Assembly: GCA_965243345.1 (NCBI GenBank)
Contig: CBDEUR010000003.1
Span: 558,001-622,000, forward strand
Source: Bin52 sp965243345
GTDB lineage: Bacteria > Pseudomonadota > Alphaproteobacteria > Thalassobaculales > Thalassobaculaceae
Direction: 5' to 3'
Length of the DNA stretch: 64,000 nucleotides
Below the pieces are notes generated by a model, which saw only the letters and a list, made by a program, of their open reading frames with translations, did no database searches and had not been told where the DNA came from. Each line of letters begins with the position of its first letter. The first letter of the stretch is position 1. Positions 52,476-62,048 of this stretch are shown piece after piece. The translations under genes were made by a program, and so were the position numbers.

Positions 52476-53675
52476 ATGACTGCCGACCGTCGCACCCTGC
52501 TGTGGATGTGCGTGCTGATCTTCGCCAACCAGCTCGGTTTCGGCGCCATGGTCCCGTCGTTGCCGCTCTACGCCGCGTCGTTCGGGGTATCGGCGACCGC
52601 GATAGGCATGGCAATCGCGATGTACGGCCTGGCCCGGTTCGCACTCGCCATGCCGTGCGGACAGGTCGCCGACCGGTTCGGACGGCGCTGGGCCCTGGTC
52701 CTCGGCGGACTGCTGTCGGCAGCCGGGAACGTCTGGAGCGTGTACGCGACGGGCTATCCCGAGTTCCTGCTGACCCGGTTCGTTGCCGGCGCCGGTGCGG
52801 GCATGACGGTGACCGCCGGTTCGATCGTCCTTGCGGATATCTCGACGCCGGAGCGGCGGGGCCGGATGATCGCGATATACCAGGGAAGTTTCATCTTCGC
52901 CGTCGGGATCGGACCGCTGCCGGGCGGTCTCCTCGCCGAGCACTGGGGTCTCGACGCGCCGTTCTGGTTCTGCGCCGCGGCCAGTCTCGTCGCCGCCGCC
53001 GTGGCGTTCACCGTGGTCGCCGAGACGCGGCACCTTGCCGCGGGACGGTTGGGCGGCGTGCGTCTCCCTCCGCTCGGCCAGCAGATGAAGCTGTTGTGGA
53101 GCAACGCCGGTTTCATGCTGGTCAGCGGTATCGCGCTGATCAACGCACTCACCCGCACCGGCGGACTGTTCAACGTGGTGCCCATCATCGGCAGCATGCG
53201 GATCGGGCTCGACTACGACGAGATCGGCATCGGTCTCGCCGTCGGCAGCGTGCTCGGGCTGGTCGCGGTCTACCCGGCCGGAATGGCGGTCGACCGCTGG
53301 GGCCGCAAGGTCGTGATCGTGCCGGCGACGGCGATTACCGGCGCCTCCTTCGTCATGTTCGGTGTGGCGGATTCGTTCCTGTGGTTCGCCGCCGCGAACG
53401 CGCTGTGGGGGATTGCGTCAAGCATCGGCGGATCGGCTCCCGCGGCCTATGCCGCCGACAGCGCGCCCCGGGGCATGAACGCATCGGCGATGAGCATGTT
53501 CAGGATGCTGGGAGACATCGGCTACGTGGTCGGGCCGATCATGCTCGGCCTGATCGTGGACCTGCACGGATCCGGGGCGGCACTGATGCTCTCGGCCCTG
53601 CTCCTGGTGGCCATCGGCCTCGCCTTCGCCCGCTGGGCGCCGGAGACCTATCGCGCGGTTCCGCCCCGTTCGTAG
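52476..53675 (+). CDS. MFS transporter
   Basis: A protein of 399 residues with twelve membrane helices in two bundles. The loop 2-3 motif is GQVADRFGRRWALVLGGLLS, and its counterpart in the second half is GMAVDRWGRKVVIVPATAI. The segment GSFIFAVGIGPLPGGLLAEH fits motif C of drug:H+ antiporters, with Gly and Pro residues in the fifth helix. It is probably an exporter. The substrate is unknown. It starts 115 bp after rpoH and may be transcribed alone. Confidence 0.82.
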   Translation: MTADRRTLLWMCVLIFANQLGFGAMVPSLPLYAASFGVSATAIGMAIAMYGLARFALAMPCGQVADRFGRRWALVLGGLLSAAGNVWSVYATGYPEFLLTRFVAGAGAGMTVTAGSIVLADISTPERRGRMIAIYQGSFIFAVGIGPLPGGLLAEHWGLDAPFWFCAAASLVAAAVAFTVVAETRHLAAGRLGGVRLPPLGQQMKLLWSNAGFMLVSGIALINALTRTGGLFNVVPIIGSMRIGLDYDEIGIGLAVGSVLGLVAVYPAGMAVDRWGRKVVIVPATAITGASFVMFGVADSFLWFAAANALWGIASSIGGSAPAAYAADSAPRGMNASAMSMFRMLGDIGYVVGPIMLGLIVDLHGSGAALMLSALLLVAIGLAFARWAPETYRAVPPRS

Positions 53676-53917
53676 GCTGGCCGGGCCGTTTGTCGGTGCC
53701 GGAGCAAAATGCGCGGAAATTCCGGCTGCGGGCCGCGCTTTGAAAGGAAACCGAGCGATGTCAGCGCCGGCGCACCCGGTAATCCACGCAGCACCTCATC
53801 GGCGACCGTGTCGGTGATCACGATGGGACAGGTGAACCGGTCGGGCAGGTCCAGCCGCGCCATTCGGCCCGGTGATATCAGAGGGCCGCTGTCGGGAATG
53901 GCGAGTTCGGGAGCCAT
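53648..53917 (-). pseudogene. Truncated PIN-domain toxin
   Basis: An open frame of 89 residues begins like a PIN nuclease: MAPELAIPDSGPLISPGRMA (first catalytic Asp in PDSGPL), then CPIVITDTVADEVLRG. PIN toxins are about 130-160 residues with three or four acidic residues. Here the frame turns into Arg/Pro-rich sequence after about residue 50 and stops, so the C-terminal half is gone. It runs 28 bp into the 3' end of the MFS gene, which may mark the break point. Confidence 0.5.
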
Positions 53918-54128
53918 GACGACCGGTCTCCATCATTCGCAGGATCGGTCTCGCCGCTTCCAGCTCCGCGTGGACCTGCCCGGGAGGCGGCTTCGGCGGT
54001 TCCACCCCGCGACCGGCCAGAGCGTTCAGCAACTGGGAGCAGGTGGACATGTGCAGCTTGCGGATCGCCTCTTCCCGCGTGAGGGCGCCAGCCAGGAACC
54101 CCTGGATGATCTGCGTTGTGGTGTACAT
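53900..54128 (-). CDS. Putative antitoxin upstream of the PIN fragment
   Basis: From the ATG at 54128 the frame gives MYTTTQIIQGFLAGALTREE, then AIRKLHMSTCSQLLNALAGR and an acidic-Pro tail (PPPGQVHAELEAARPIL). This helical pattern, an activation of short helices followed by a flexible tail, fits small antitoxins that neutralise PIN toxins. The frame stays open beyond the toxin start to 53796, so the original stop has probably been lost. The end given here is approximate. Confidence 0.45.
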
Positions 54129-54225
54129 GACGTCCGTTTCCAGCCCGCGCGCGGAAACGCGAGAAGCATGGCATTCCGGAACGCGTTCCATCCATGCGCC
54201 GGGCGTGCGTGCCGCATGACCGCCG

Positions 54226-55811
54226 TCAGGTCGCGGCCGGTATCGCCGCCGGACCCATCGCCCGTTCCGGGATCACGATGTCGCAGCGGGCCCGCAGACG
54301 GCGGTCAAGGTCGCTGTCGAGCAGCGGGGGCCGGTCGGTTGCAAGGATCCGGTTCCGGGTTTCCGTTGCCCTGCGGACCTGGTCCGGCTTGCCGAGTTCG
54401 ACCCATTCCTTGGGACTGGTCCGGTCTCCCACCTGCGGATAGACAAACTCGCGCTGCATCAGCCGCAGGGTGTGCGGCTGGCCAAGGTAGTGGCCCGGGC
54501 CGCTGCAGCACACCTCCCGGATCACATCGAGTGACAGTGAGTCCTCGGTAACCTCGATGCCGCGCACACCGCGCATCGCCTGGCCGAGCAGGTCGTTGTC
54601 GAGGACAAGGCTCTCGAGACAGAACCCGAGCAGGGAGGCATGCATGCCGGCGGCCTCGTAGACGAGGTTGAGACCGGCAAGACCGGCCATGATCGCGGTC
54701 GCTCCCTTCTCGTAGCCCGCCTGGTAGTCGGGCAGCTTGGCATCGCTCATGCCGGCCGGCGCCCCGCCGGTCAGGTCGTAGAAGCAGGCCATCTGGCCGC
54801 AGGCGGCCGACAGCAGGCCCTGTTCGCCGGATCCTCCCGACATCGAGCCGGTCCGCAGGTCCGACACGAACGGCCAGGTCCCGAAGATGGCCGGCGATCC
54901 GGGACAGATGGCGTTGACGTAGACCAGTCCCGCCAGGACCTCGGAACAGGCCTGGACCACCGCTCCCGCCAGTGCCGCCGGGGCGGTGGCGCCGGCCTGG
55001 CCGGCCGAAAGCAGCAGCACGGGCATGCCGCCGCGCACACAGGTCTCCAGCACGCCGCAGGCATCCTCGGCAAAGGTCAGCGGAGGAACCACGAAACAGT
55101 TCGAATTGCTGACGAAAGGACGCTCGCGCCAGGCCTTTTCGCCACCGGCCACCTCGTGCAGGATCTCAAGGCCCAGTTCGGCACCGGCGCGGTTCGTGAA
55201 GCTGGTACCGATGTGCTTGCCGGTTCCCGCAAGACAGGCGTACAGCGTGTTGGCATCCAGCTGCAGCAGCCCCTCGACATCGGTGGGGGTGACCGGGCGC
55301 TGGAAGAAATGGATGTTGTCGAGGTGCTCCACCAGCACCGCTGCCTGGTACAGGTCGTGGACCGTGGCGTTGCGGTAGGACGAGGTCCCGACATCGACAA
55401 TCTGCGTTGCAGCACCGGCTGTTCCGAAATAGACGTTCGAGCCGAACGGCTCCATGTCGTGCACCGGGTTGCGTGCGTGCAACGGGAACTTCCTGCCGGC
55501 GCCGGCAATCGTGTCCTCGACCAGCCCGCGGGAAACCGCAACCGGCCGTCACTGCCGTGCACGGCTCCCGCGGCCTCGCACAGTTCGATGCAGGTGGCCG
55601 TGGCACCCGACAGGCCGACCTGTTCCAGCACCTGGAGGACCGCCTGGTGAATGCGGCCGACGTCGTGGTCGCCGAACGGCCGGTACCACCCCCCTGCCAG
55701 GCCGCCGCGAACCGGGCGGATGTCGTCCGCAAGCGGTGCGAGGCGTTCCTCGCGGCGGGCGGACCGGCCGCGGCGCCGGCGCGGGGTTGCGTCGATGACC
55801 GATGTGCCCAT
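54226..55811 (-). pseudogene. Trimethylamine methyltransferase (MttB) family gene split by a one-base frameshift
   Basis: The first part reads from the ATG at 55811 (MGTSVIDATP, later GGWYRPFGDHDVGRIHQAVL, QVLEQVGLSGATATCIELCE). At about 55528 the sense moves to the next frame. Adding one C there restores FPAGLVEDTIAGAGRKFPLH and joins to the rest (NPVHDMEPFGSNVYFG to the stop at 54226), about 528 residues, the family size. MttB-family proteins move methyl groups from quaternary or tertiary amines to a corrinoid protein. No in-frame UAG is seen, so it belongs to the non-pyrrolysine branch. It follows the dehydrogenase gene by 19 bp. It is either a recent pseudogene or a sequencing error. Confidence 0.75.
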
Positions 55812-55830
55812 GCCGCTTCCTCCCTGTGCG

Positions 55831-58272
55831 TTATGCCTTCAGACGCAGGTTTTCCGGGTCATAGACGGCCCGGCGTGGTGCAACCCGCGCCGCACGCCGT
55901 TCTCCCAGGATCTCGATTTCGAGCGCACGGCCGGGTTCGAGTGCCGCGGTCTCGCAGACCGCCAGGGCCAGCGACTGGCCAACCCGGTGTCCGTAGCCGG
56001 CCGACAGCACGAGCCCGACCGGGGCCGGTCCGTCGAACACCGTCGACAGGGCGATCGCCTCGCCGTGTCCCGGCAGCGCCGGTTCGTCAACGAGAAGCGT
56101 GGCACAATCGCGGACCGGTCCGGCCTCGCGTTCCGCGAGCAGTGCCGCCCGGCCGACGAACTCGTCCTTGCGAAAGTCGATCCAGCCGGCCAGGCCGCTC
56201 TCGATCATGCTGTAGTCGCTGCTGAGGTCACTCTTCCAGGACCGGTAGCCCTTTTCGATCCGCATCGAGTCCAGCGCGAGCATTCCGAAATCGGCGATGC
56301 CGCAGGTCTCGCCGGCCTCGAACACCCTGCGGTATACGGCCGCGGCGTGTTCGAACGGGACATGCAGTTCCCACCCGAGCTCGCCGGCATACGAGACCCG
56401 GATCGCGTGTCCGCGCGCCATCGCCACCTCGACCGGACGGTGATGCAGCCACGGGAAATCCCCGTTCGACAGCGCGAGCGCCGTCGCTTTCGCCATCACC
56501 TCGCGCGACCGCGGCCCGGCGATGACGAGCGTCGTCCAGCGGCTGGTCAGGTCGTCGATCCGTACGTCGCCCGACCGGTGCCCGAGGAGCCAGTCGCGGT
56601 CGTGCCAGTAGCCGCCGGCCGGCCCGAGCAGCCAGAAGCGGCCGTCATCGAACCGGGTGATGGTCATTTCTGTCAGGACCCGCCCTGCCGGAGAGGCGAA
56701 GTAGGCAAGGCCGGTCCGGCCCGGCGCCGGAAGCCGGCCGGTGATCATTCGCAGCAGCCACGCGGCCGCGTCGGAGCCGGTGATCTCGAAACGCGAGAAC
56801 CCCGGCAGGTCCAGGACCCCGACCGTGCGGGCGACGTGCCGGCACTCCTCACCAACGGCATCGAACCAGTGTTGGCGGCCCCAGCTGCCGGCCGGTCCGC
56901 GCCGGTCACTGTCGCGCGGAAACCAGTCGGCCCGCTCCCAGCCGCCGCCGGCACCGAATTCCGCGCCCCTGGCTTCCAGCATGGCATGGACGGGCGATGT
57001 CTTCGCCGGCCGGCCCGCCGGCCACTGGATGCCCGGAAAATGCATGGCGTACTCGTGCGAGTAGACCTCGATGCCCCTGGCCTCGGCGTAGACCTGGTTG
57101 GCATGATCGGCGAATCGGCGCGGGTCGACCGACCAGCTGTCGGTTGATGTCTCGCCTTCGGTGATCCACTCGGCCAGCAGTCTTCCGGCTCCTCCGGCCT
57201 GGACGATGCCGAAGGTGAAGACGCAGGCCTCGAAGGCGTCGGGCACACCGGGCATCGGTCCGACCAGGGGGTTGCCGTCGGGTGCATAGGGAATGGGCCC
57301 GTTGACCACCCGGCTGATGCCGGCCGTACTCAGCACCGGCACCCGGGCGCACGCATCCTCGATGTACCACTCGAGCCGGTCGAGGTCGTCCGGGTAGAGC
57401 TGGAACGAGAAGTCGTCGGGCATCGGGTCGTCGCGACCGGTCCAGTGCGCCCGGCAGTTCCGCTCGTAGGGTCCGAGCAGCAGCCCGTCGATCTCCTGGC
57501 GCAGGTACCAGGAACTGTCGGGATCGCGCAGCAGGGGCAGCCTCTGGTCGCGACCGGCAAGGGCGTCGATGGACTCCGTGACCATGTACTGGTGCGACAG
57601 GGCCACCGACGGGACCTCGCGACCGAACATCCGCCCGACTTCGCGTGCCCGGTAGCCGGCGGCGTTCACCACGTACCGGCAGTTCACCGCGCCCTGCGGG
57701 GTGAGCACGCGCCAGCCCCCGGCGGTGCGCTCGACCCCCGTGACCGGGCAGAACCGGACCACCCTCGCACCCAGGCCGCGCGCGGCGGCGGCCAGCGCCT
57801 GGGTCAGCTGTGACGGATCGATGTCCCCGTCGGTCGGATCCCACAGACCGCCCTCCAGGTCGTGGGTCTCGAGAAACGGGTAGCGGGCGCGCAGGTCGTC
57901 GGGGCCGAGAAGGTCGAACTCCAGCCCCATGTTCCGTCCCATGGACACCACGTGCGCGAACTCGTGCATGCGCTCCATGCAGTGCGCGAGCCGAATCGAG
58001 CCGGTCACGTGGTAGTTGATCGGGGCATCAGGCCGCAAGGCGAGTTCGCGGTAGAGAGCGGTCGAGTCGCTCTGGAGCTTCATGATGCTCCAGGATGCCG
58101 AGAAGTTGGGACAGTTGCCGGCCGCGTGCCAGCTCGAGCCGGAGGCCAGTTCGGCCTTTTCCAGCACCACGCAGTCCGTCCATCCGGCAAGAGCCAGATG
58201 GTAGAGGACGGAACAGCCGACGACGCCACCCCCGATGACGACAACCCGGGCATGAGCTGGAAGATCCGCCAT
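55831..58272 (-). CDS. Dimethylglycine/sarcosine dehydrogenase-like flavoprotein
   Basis: A protein of 813 residues. A DAO-type FAD domain begins ARVVVIGGGVVGCSVLYHLA, with SGSSWHAAGNCPNF providing the His that binds FAD covalently in this family. A middle FAO domain follows. The C-terminal half is a GcvT-type folate-binding part (SYAGELGWELHVPFEHAAAV, DFGMLALDSMRIEKGYRSWK). Such enzymes take a methyl group from dimethylglycine or sarcosine and pass formaldehyde to tetrahydrofolate. The exact substrate is uncertain. The ATG at 58272 was chosen at MADLPAHARVV. The MttB-family gene follows 19 bp later, suggesting one pathway for methylated glycines or betaines. Confidence 0.86.
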   Translation of the reverse strand: MADLPAHARVVVIGGGVVGCSVLYHLALAGWTDCVVLEKAELASGSSWHAAGNCPNFSASWSIMKLQSDSTALYRELALRPDAPINYHVTGSIRLAHCMERMHEFAHVVSMGRNMGLEFDLLGPDDLRARYPFLETHDLEGGLWDPTDGDIDPSQLTQALAAAARGLGARVVRFCPVTGVERTAGGWRVLTPQGAVNCRYVVNAAGYRAREVGRMFGREVPSVALSHQYMVTESIDALAGRDQRLPLLRDPDSSWYLRQEIDGLLLGPYERNCRAHWTGRDDPMPDDFSFQLYPDDLDRLEWYIEDACARVPVLSTAGISRVVNGPIPYAPDGNPLVGPMPGVPDAFEACVFTFGIVQAGGAGRLLAEWITEGETSTDSWSVDPRRFADHANQVYAEARGIEVYSHEYAMHFPGIQWPAGRPAKTSPVHAMLEARGAEFGAGGGWERADWFPRDSDRRGPAGSWGRQHWFDAVGEECRHVARTVGVLDLPGFSRFEITGSDAAAWLLRMITGRLPAPGRTGLAYFASPAGRVLTEMTITRFDDGRFWLLGPAGGYWHDRDWLLGHRSGDVRIDDLTSRWTTLVIAGPRSREVMAKATALALSNGDFPWLHHRPVEVAMARGHAIRVSYAGELGWELHVPFEHAAAVYRRVFEAGETCGIADFGMLALDSMRIEKGYRSWKSDLSSDYSMIESGLAGWIDFRKDEFVGRAALLAEREAGPVRDCATLLVDEPALPGHGEAIALSTVFDGPAPVGLVLSAGYGHRVGQSLALAVCETAALEPGRALEIEILGERRAARVAPRRAVYDPENLRLKA

Positions 58273-58470
58273 GGCCCCGTACCTCCAGCGATGCCGTCCA
58301 CCTGACCACAAGGGTACGTCAGTCTCGCGGTTCGCCAAAGCGAATCATGGCGGGGCAGCGCCGGTTCACCGTGGGTCAGGCCGGAAGGACGGACCGTCCG
58401 ACGGGACAGGTCGGCGGACAACGCGCTCCGCTGGCCGGGGAGGGGTCCTCCGGGGGCAGAAACGGCGCTG

Positions 58471-58848
58471 TCAGCTCCGTTCGGCCGGCCGGTTCTTGCG
58501 ACGGGAAACCGGCCGGCCGTGTTCGTCGACCCGGCCGAGTTCGGTGCGGTAGATCGACTTGCCGAACGGGCTTTTCCTGATCTCCTGGATGTGGCCGGTG
58601 TCCCAGGGCCGCTGAACGTCGAAGATCGTGCGTTCCTCGACCCAGCGTTCGTCCACCGTCTGGGCGCGGAACACCATGAAGTGGACGCCGAAGACCATGC
58701 CCCACGACAGCATGATCCAGAAGGTCCCCCAGCCGTCGAGGAATGCAAGGTCAATGGTCCCGAGCGCGGCCAGGCCGGCCAGGAACAGCGGCTGGTGCCA
58801 GCGGTAGCTGGTCAGCAGTGCCCGGTTCAGGCGGGCCAGCGACTGCAC
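58471..58848 (-). CDS. Small two-helix membrane protein (2TM-like)
   Basis: A protein of 125 residues with two membrane segments (about 20-38 and 42-62) and the pattern WGTFWIMLSWGMVFGVHFMV seen in 2TM domain proteins. A basic cytoplasmic tail follows (ERTIFDVQRPWDTGHIQEIR and RPVSRRKNRPAERS). It starts 2 bp after the stop of the larger membrane protein, so the two are co-translated. The function is unknown. Confidence 0.7.
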   Translation of the reverse strand: MQSLARLNRALLTSYRWHQPLFLAGLAALGTIDLAFLDGWGTFWIMLSWGMVFGVHFMVFRAQTVDERWVEERTIFDVQRPWDTGHIQEIRKSPFGKSIYRTELGRVDEHGRPVSRRKNRPAERS

Positions 58849-58850
58849 GA

Positions 58851-59330
58851 TCAGAACAGGCGCCGCCGCGACCGGTTCTGCGGTTCACGGTACGGCAGCA
58901 TCCGGTAGACCCGGCAGATCTGGATGACCCGCCACATGTAGCGTGTCAGCAACAGCAGCAGGACCAGCAGGACCAGTTCGTCGATCAATGCCATGCTGTC
59001 GGGAAACCCGAACCCCAGCACCGCCAGGAACACGATGATCGGCGCGCTGGCGACCCACAGTGCGGCGTAGACCAGCTTGACCGTGCCGACCAGCACCGCG
59101 GCGGCGACGATGGTGAAACAGTAGATGGCCGCAAGCTTTGAAACCCCGAAGGGAGCGTGGCCGGTCATGGAGGCAAAGGTCCCGACCCCGAACAGGACCG
59201 ACGTCATGATGGCAAAGAAGAACAGTTCGTTGTCGGCCTGACCGCGGCTGAGCTTCGCGACCGCAGTGAAGTACGGTGTGGTATCCTCGTCCCACACGTA
59301 GCGCTTCAGGAAATCCTGCCACTTCCACAT
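58851..59330 (-). CDS. Membrane protein of unknown function
   Basis: A protein of 159 residues with about four membrane helices between residues 35 and 140 and a basic C-terminus (RMLPYREPQNRSRRRLF). The N-terminus is soluble (MWKWQDFLKRYVWDEDTTPY). I recognise no family. It lies downstream of the TRAP operon but after a terminator-like hairpin, and is coupled to the small two-helix protein. It may belong to the transporter unit or be separate. Confidence 0.7.
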   Translation of the reverse strand: MWKWQDFLKRYVWDEDTTPYFTAVAKLSRGQADNELFFFAIMTSVLFGVGTFASMTGHAPFGVSKLAAIYCFTIVAAAVLVGTVKLVYAALWVASAPIIVFLAVLGFGFPDSMALIDELVLLVLLLLLTRYMWRVIQICRVYRMLPYREPQNRSRRRLF

Positions 59331-59360
59331 GTCGCTTGAACGTGCTCCCGTGGCCTCAGG

Positions 59361-59393
59361 AAAAAAACAGGCGCCCGTTACACGGCGGGCGCC
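59361..59393 (-). terminator. Intrinsic terminator after dctQ
   Basis: Read on the minus strand, an 8-bp GC-rich stem (59386-59393 with 59370-59377) is followed by CTG and a run of seven T (59361-59367). It starts 37 bp after the dctQ stop. This is the clearest Rho-independent terminator in the window and closes the TRAP operon. Confidence 0.75.
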
Positions 59394-59429
59394 CGCAGGG
59401 ACAAGGTCGCGTTTCCGCGGGCTCCCTCG

Positions 59430-60230
59430 TCAGGTCGGCTTCTCGTCCTGGTAGACTTCCTCACCCAGGACCTGCTTGGTCTGGCGCTCGAGATCTTCCT
59501 CGACCGACACGCTCAGGTCGACGTCCATCCGCTCTTTGCCCTCGATCGTATCACCGGTAGCTTCCGGCCATTCGAGCGTCATGAGCTCGTAGCGCATCGC
59601 ACGTGGTGCGGTCAGTGCCAGCAGGGCCTGCAGCCACACGGCGATCCCGGCGACGAAGGCGACGCAGAACCCGAGCGTGAGCACCGTCTTGATGATCCAC
59701 CGGTGCGGCAGTCCCACCTGGGAGGCGGAGATTTCATTGATCGCCCACGAGTCGTAGGCAAACGAGGCCGCAAAGTAGATCACCACCGCGGTATACGGCA
59801 GCATGAAGAAAGTGGCGCCGAGCAGTTCAAGCCAGGCCTTGCGCCTGAACGCGAGGTGTTCGCGCACCAGGTCGACCCGGACCTGGGTATTCCAGACGCA
59901 GCCGAACCCGAGCACGAAAGCGAACAGCGCGGTGTGGAAGTGCCATTGGCTTTCCTGCAGCAGCGTGGACTCGAATATCGCACCCAGCCCCCACTCCTCG
60001 GCGGCAAACTTCAGGTCGATCTGGAACTTGCCGGTCTTGCGCAGGCAGACATCGTACACGGTCACGAGGATCAGCGGCACGAACAGCAGTGACGCGTACC
60101 GTCCGCACCAGTCGACAAAGCCCCTGAGTGTCAGCGACAGCCCGACCAGGGCATCAGCGGTCGGCTCGTTGAACAGTCGTCCTCCGGTGATGTTACCGGC
60201 GTCGATCCGGACAGTCTCTTCGGCAGCCAT
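59430..60230 (-). CDS. dctQ: TRAP transporter small membrane subunit
   Basis: A protein of 266 residues with four membrane helices and the DctQ segment ESTLLQESQWHFHTALFAFV, followed by GFGCVWNTQVRVDLVREHLA. It is larger than the usual 160-200 residues because of an N-terminal lead of about 35 residues and an acidic C-terminal tail of about 55. These extra parts are seen in some TRAP systems that carry large or charged substrates. It follows the second dctM gene by 15 bp and ends the operon. Confidence 0.85.
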   Translation of the reverse strand: MAAEETVRIDAGNITGGRLFNEPTADALVGLSLTLRGFVDWCGRYASLLFVPLILVTVYDVCLRKTGKFQIDLKFAAEEWGLGAIFESTLLQESQWHFHTALFAFVLGFGCVWNTQVRVDLVREHLAFRRKAWLELLGATFFMLPYTAVVIYFAASFAYDSWAINEISASQVGLPHRWIIKTVLTLGFCVAFVAGIAVWLQALLALTAPRAMRYELMTLEWPEATGDTIEGKERMDVDLSVSVEEDLERQTKQVLGEEVYQDEKPT

Positions 60231-60245
60231 CAGTTGCGTCCTCCC

Positions 60246-61778
60246 CTACCCGTGCACGACATGCATCAGCCACAATGCGACCTGCGGGTACGCCAGGATG
60301 GTGATGACGCCCAGCGCCTGCAGGAAGACGAACGGGATGATGCCCTTGTAGATTGACTCGATCTTGATCTCACGCGGCGCAATGCCCTTCATGTAGAACA
60401 GCGCGAACCCGAAGGGCGGCGTGAGGAATGACGTCTGCAGGTTCACGGCCAGCAGGATGATGAACCAGAACCTGATGTCCTCCTGCGGCAGGTGACCGCC
60501 GAAGTCCAGCCCGGCCACCAGCGGTGTGAACACCGGCAGCACGATCAGGGTGATCTCCAGCCAGTCGAGGAAGAACCCGAGGAAGAACACGATTGCCATG
60601 ATCAGGAACAGCATTCCCCATGCGTCCAGCCCCGCCTTCTCGACGATGAGGTGCTCGACGACATCGTCTCCGCCCAGCGACCGGTACACATAGGCGAAAC
60701 AGGTGGCGCTGATGACGATGAAGAAGATCATCGAGACCGTCTTCGCCGAGGTGTGGCACACCCCGACCAGGGTCTCCCTGTTCAGCCGCCGGTTGAATGC
60801 TGCGAGCAGGGTTGCACCGAAGGCTCCGACCGCACCGGCCTCCGACGGCGTGGCCCAGCCGAGCAGGATCGAGCCCTTGATGAGCGTGATCAGGAACACC
60901 GGTGGCAGGAAGCTGCGTGCGATCAGCGGTCCCATCTCGTTGCGCGGGACATTGAGCAGGTTCGCGGGCAACGGTGGCGCCAGGCTCGGTTTGACCGCTG
61001 ACAGCCCCGCGACGAAGATCAGGTAGAACGCCGCCAGGGTCAGTCCGGGGACAACCGCGGCCATGAACACGTTGCCGACCGAAATCGCCATCAGGTCGGC
61101 CATGATGATCAGCATGATGCTGGGCGGGATCAGGATCCCGAGCGTGCCCGACGCCGCGATCACGCCGCATGACAACGCATGGCTGTAGCCCTGGCGCATC
61201 ATTGTCGGCAGGGCGAGCGCGGTCATCATCGTGACCGACGCGCCGATGATCCCGGTCATGGCCGCGAGGATCGTGCCCATGACGGTGACCGCGAGCGCGA
61301 GCGCGCCGGGGACACGCTTCAGCAGGACCTGGACACAGTACAGCAGGTCGTTGGCGATCCCGCTCCGCTCCATCATGACGCCCATGAACACGAAGGCCGG
61401 AACCGCGACCAGCACCAGGTTTTCGGCCGCCTGGCCCCAGATGCGGGGAATGAAGTTGAAGAACTCGATCAGCGAGAAGCTCTCGAGGAAGAAGCCCAGA
61501 ACCCCGAACAGCATCGACAGGCCGCCGAGGATGAAGGCGACCGGATAGCCGGAGAACAGCAGCAACGCGAGGGTCACGAACATGACCATCGAGATGTACT
61601 CCTGGGCAACCCAGGTCAGGGCCTCGCCTCGCGAGATCTCCTCCTCGACCATCAGAGAGCCGGAGTACATGTAGGCGCCGTACGCTGCCAGCAGCACGAC
61701 AAGCCCGAGCAGCGTTCCCAGCAGTACGGCGATCTTGCCCTCGACCGAGCGCCCGCCACCCACGCTTGAATGATCCAT
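60246..61778 (-). CDS. dctM: TRAP transporter large membrane subunit, second copy
   Basis: A protein of 510 residues with about twelve to fourteen membrane helices. Typical DctM segments are LLFSGYPVAFILGGLSMLFG, MTGIIGASVTMMTALALPTM, ASGTLGILIPPSIMLIIMAD and TPPFGFALFYMKGIAPREIK. It is closely similar to the large subunit encoded upstream at 62049-63590, apart from the first 60 residues and a few loops. It lies 270 bp downstream of that copy and 15 bp before dctQ. Having two full dctM genes in one operon is unusual. Confidence 0.87.
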   Translation of the reverse strand: MDHSSVGGGRSVEGKIAVLLGTLLGLVVLLAAYGAYMYSGSLMVEEEISRGEALTWVAQEYISMVMFVTLALLLFSGYPVAFILGGLSMLFGVLGFFLESFSLIEFFNFIPRIWGQAAENLVLVAVPAFVFMGVMMERSGIANDLLYCVQVLLKRVPGALALAVTVMGTILAAMTGIIGASVTMMTALALPTMMRQGYSHALSCGVIAASGTLGILIPPSIMLIIMADLMAISVGNVFMAAVVPGLTLAAFYLIFVAGLSAVKPSLAPPLPANLLNVPRNEMGPLIARSFLPPVFLITLIKGSILLGWATPSEAGAVGAFGATLLAAFNRRLNRETLVGVCHTSAKTVSMIFFIVISATCFAYVYRSLGGDDVVEHLIVEKAGLDAWGMLFLIMAIVFFLGFFLDWLEITLIVLPVFTPLVAGLDFGGHLPQEDIRFWFIILLAVNLQTSFLTPPFGFALFYMKGIAPREIKIESIYKGIIPFVFLQALGVITILAYPQVALWLMHVVHG

Positions 61779-62048
61779 TGCCTCTCCCCAAGCCGCTCTT
61801 CAGGAACCTGTCACTGCTGCGGCGGCCTGCTGACCACGGTTCCCGGCACCGACAGTCATGCGTCCCGCGAGCAGTTCCGGCCGCGCGTTCGGGCCATTCC
61901 TTGTCGAGCCGATTGTCACTCCCGTGTTCCGATCGTGCGAAATCTACGCCAGACTTCCGGCCGACACAACACGGCCCGCGACACGAACGGCCGTGAAGTG
62001 CCGTTCCGGGCCCGGAAGGCCCGCTGCCTGCCTGCCGCGACCGGTGAC
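61779..62048. other. Spacer between the two dctM genes
   Basis: This 270-bp non-coding spacer is much longer than the other gaps in the operon. I see no stem with a T-run and no coding frame. It may hold an internal promoter for the second dctM and dctQ. Confidence 0.4.
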
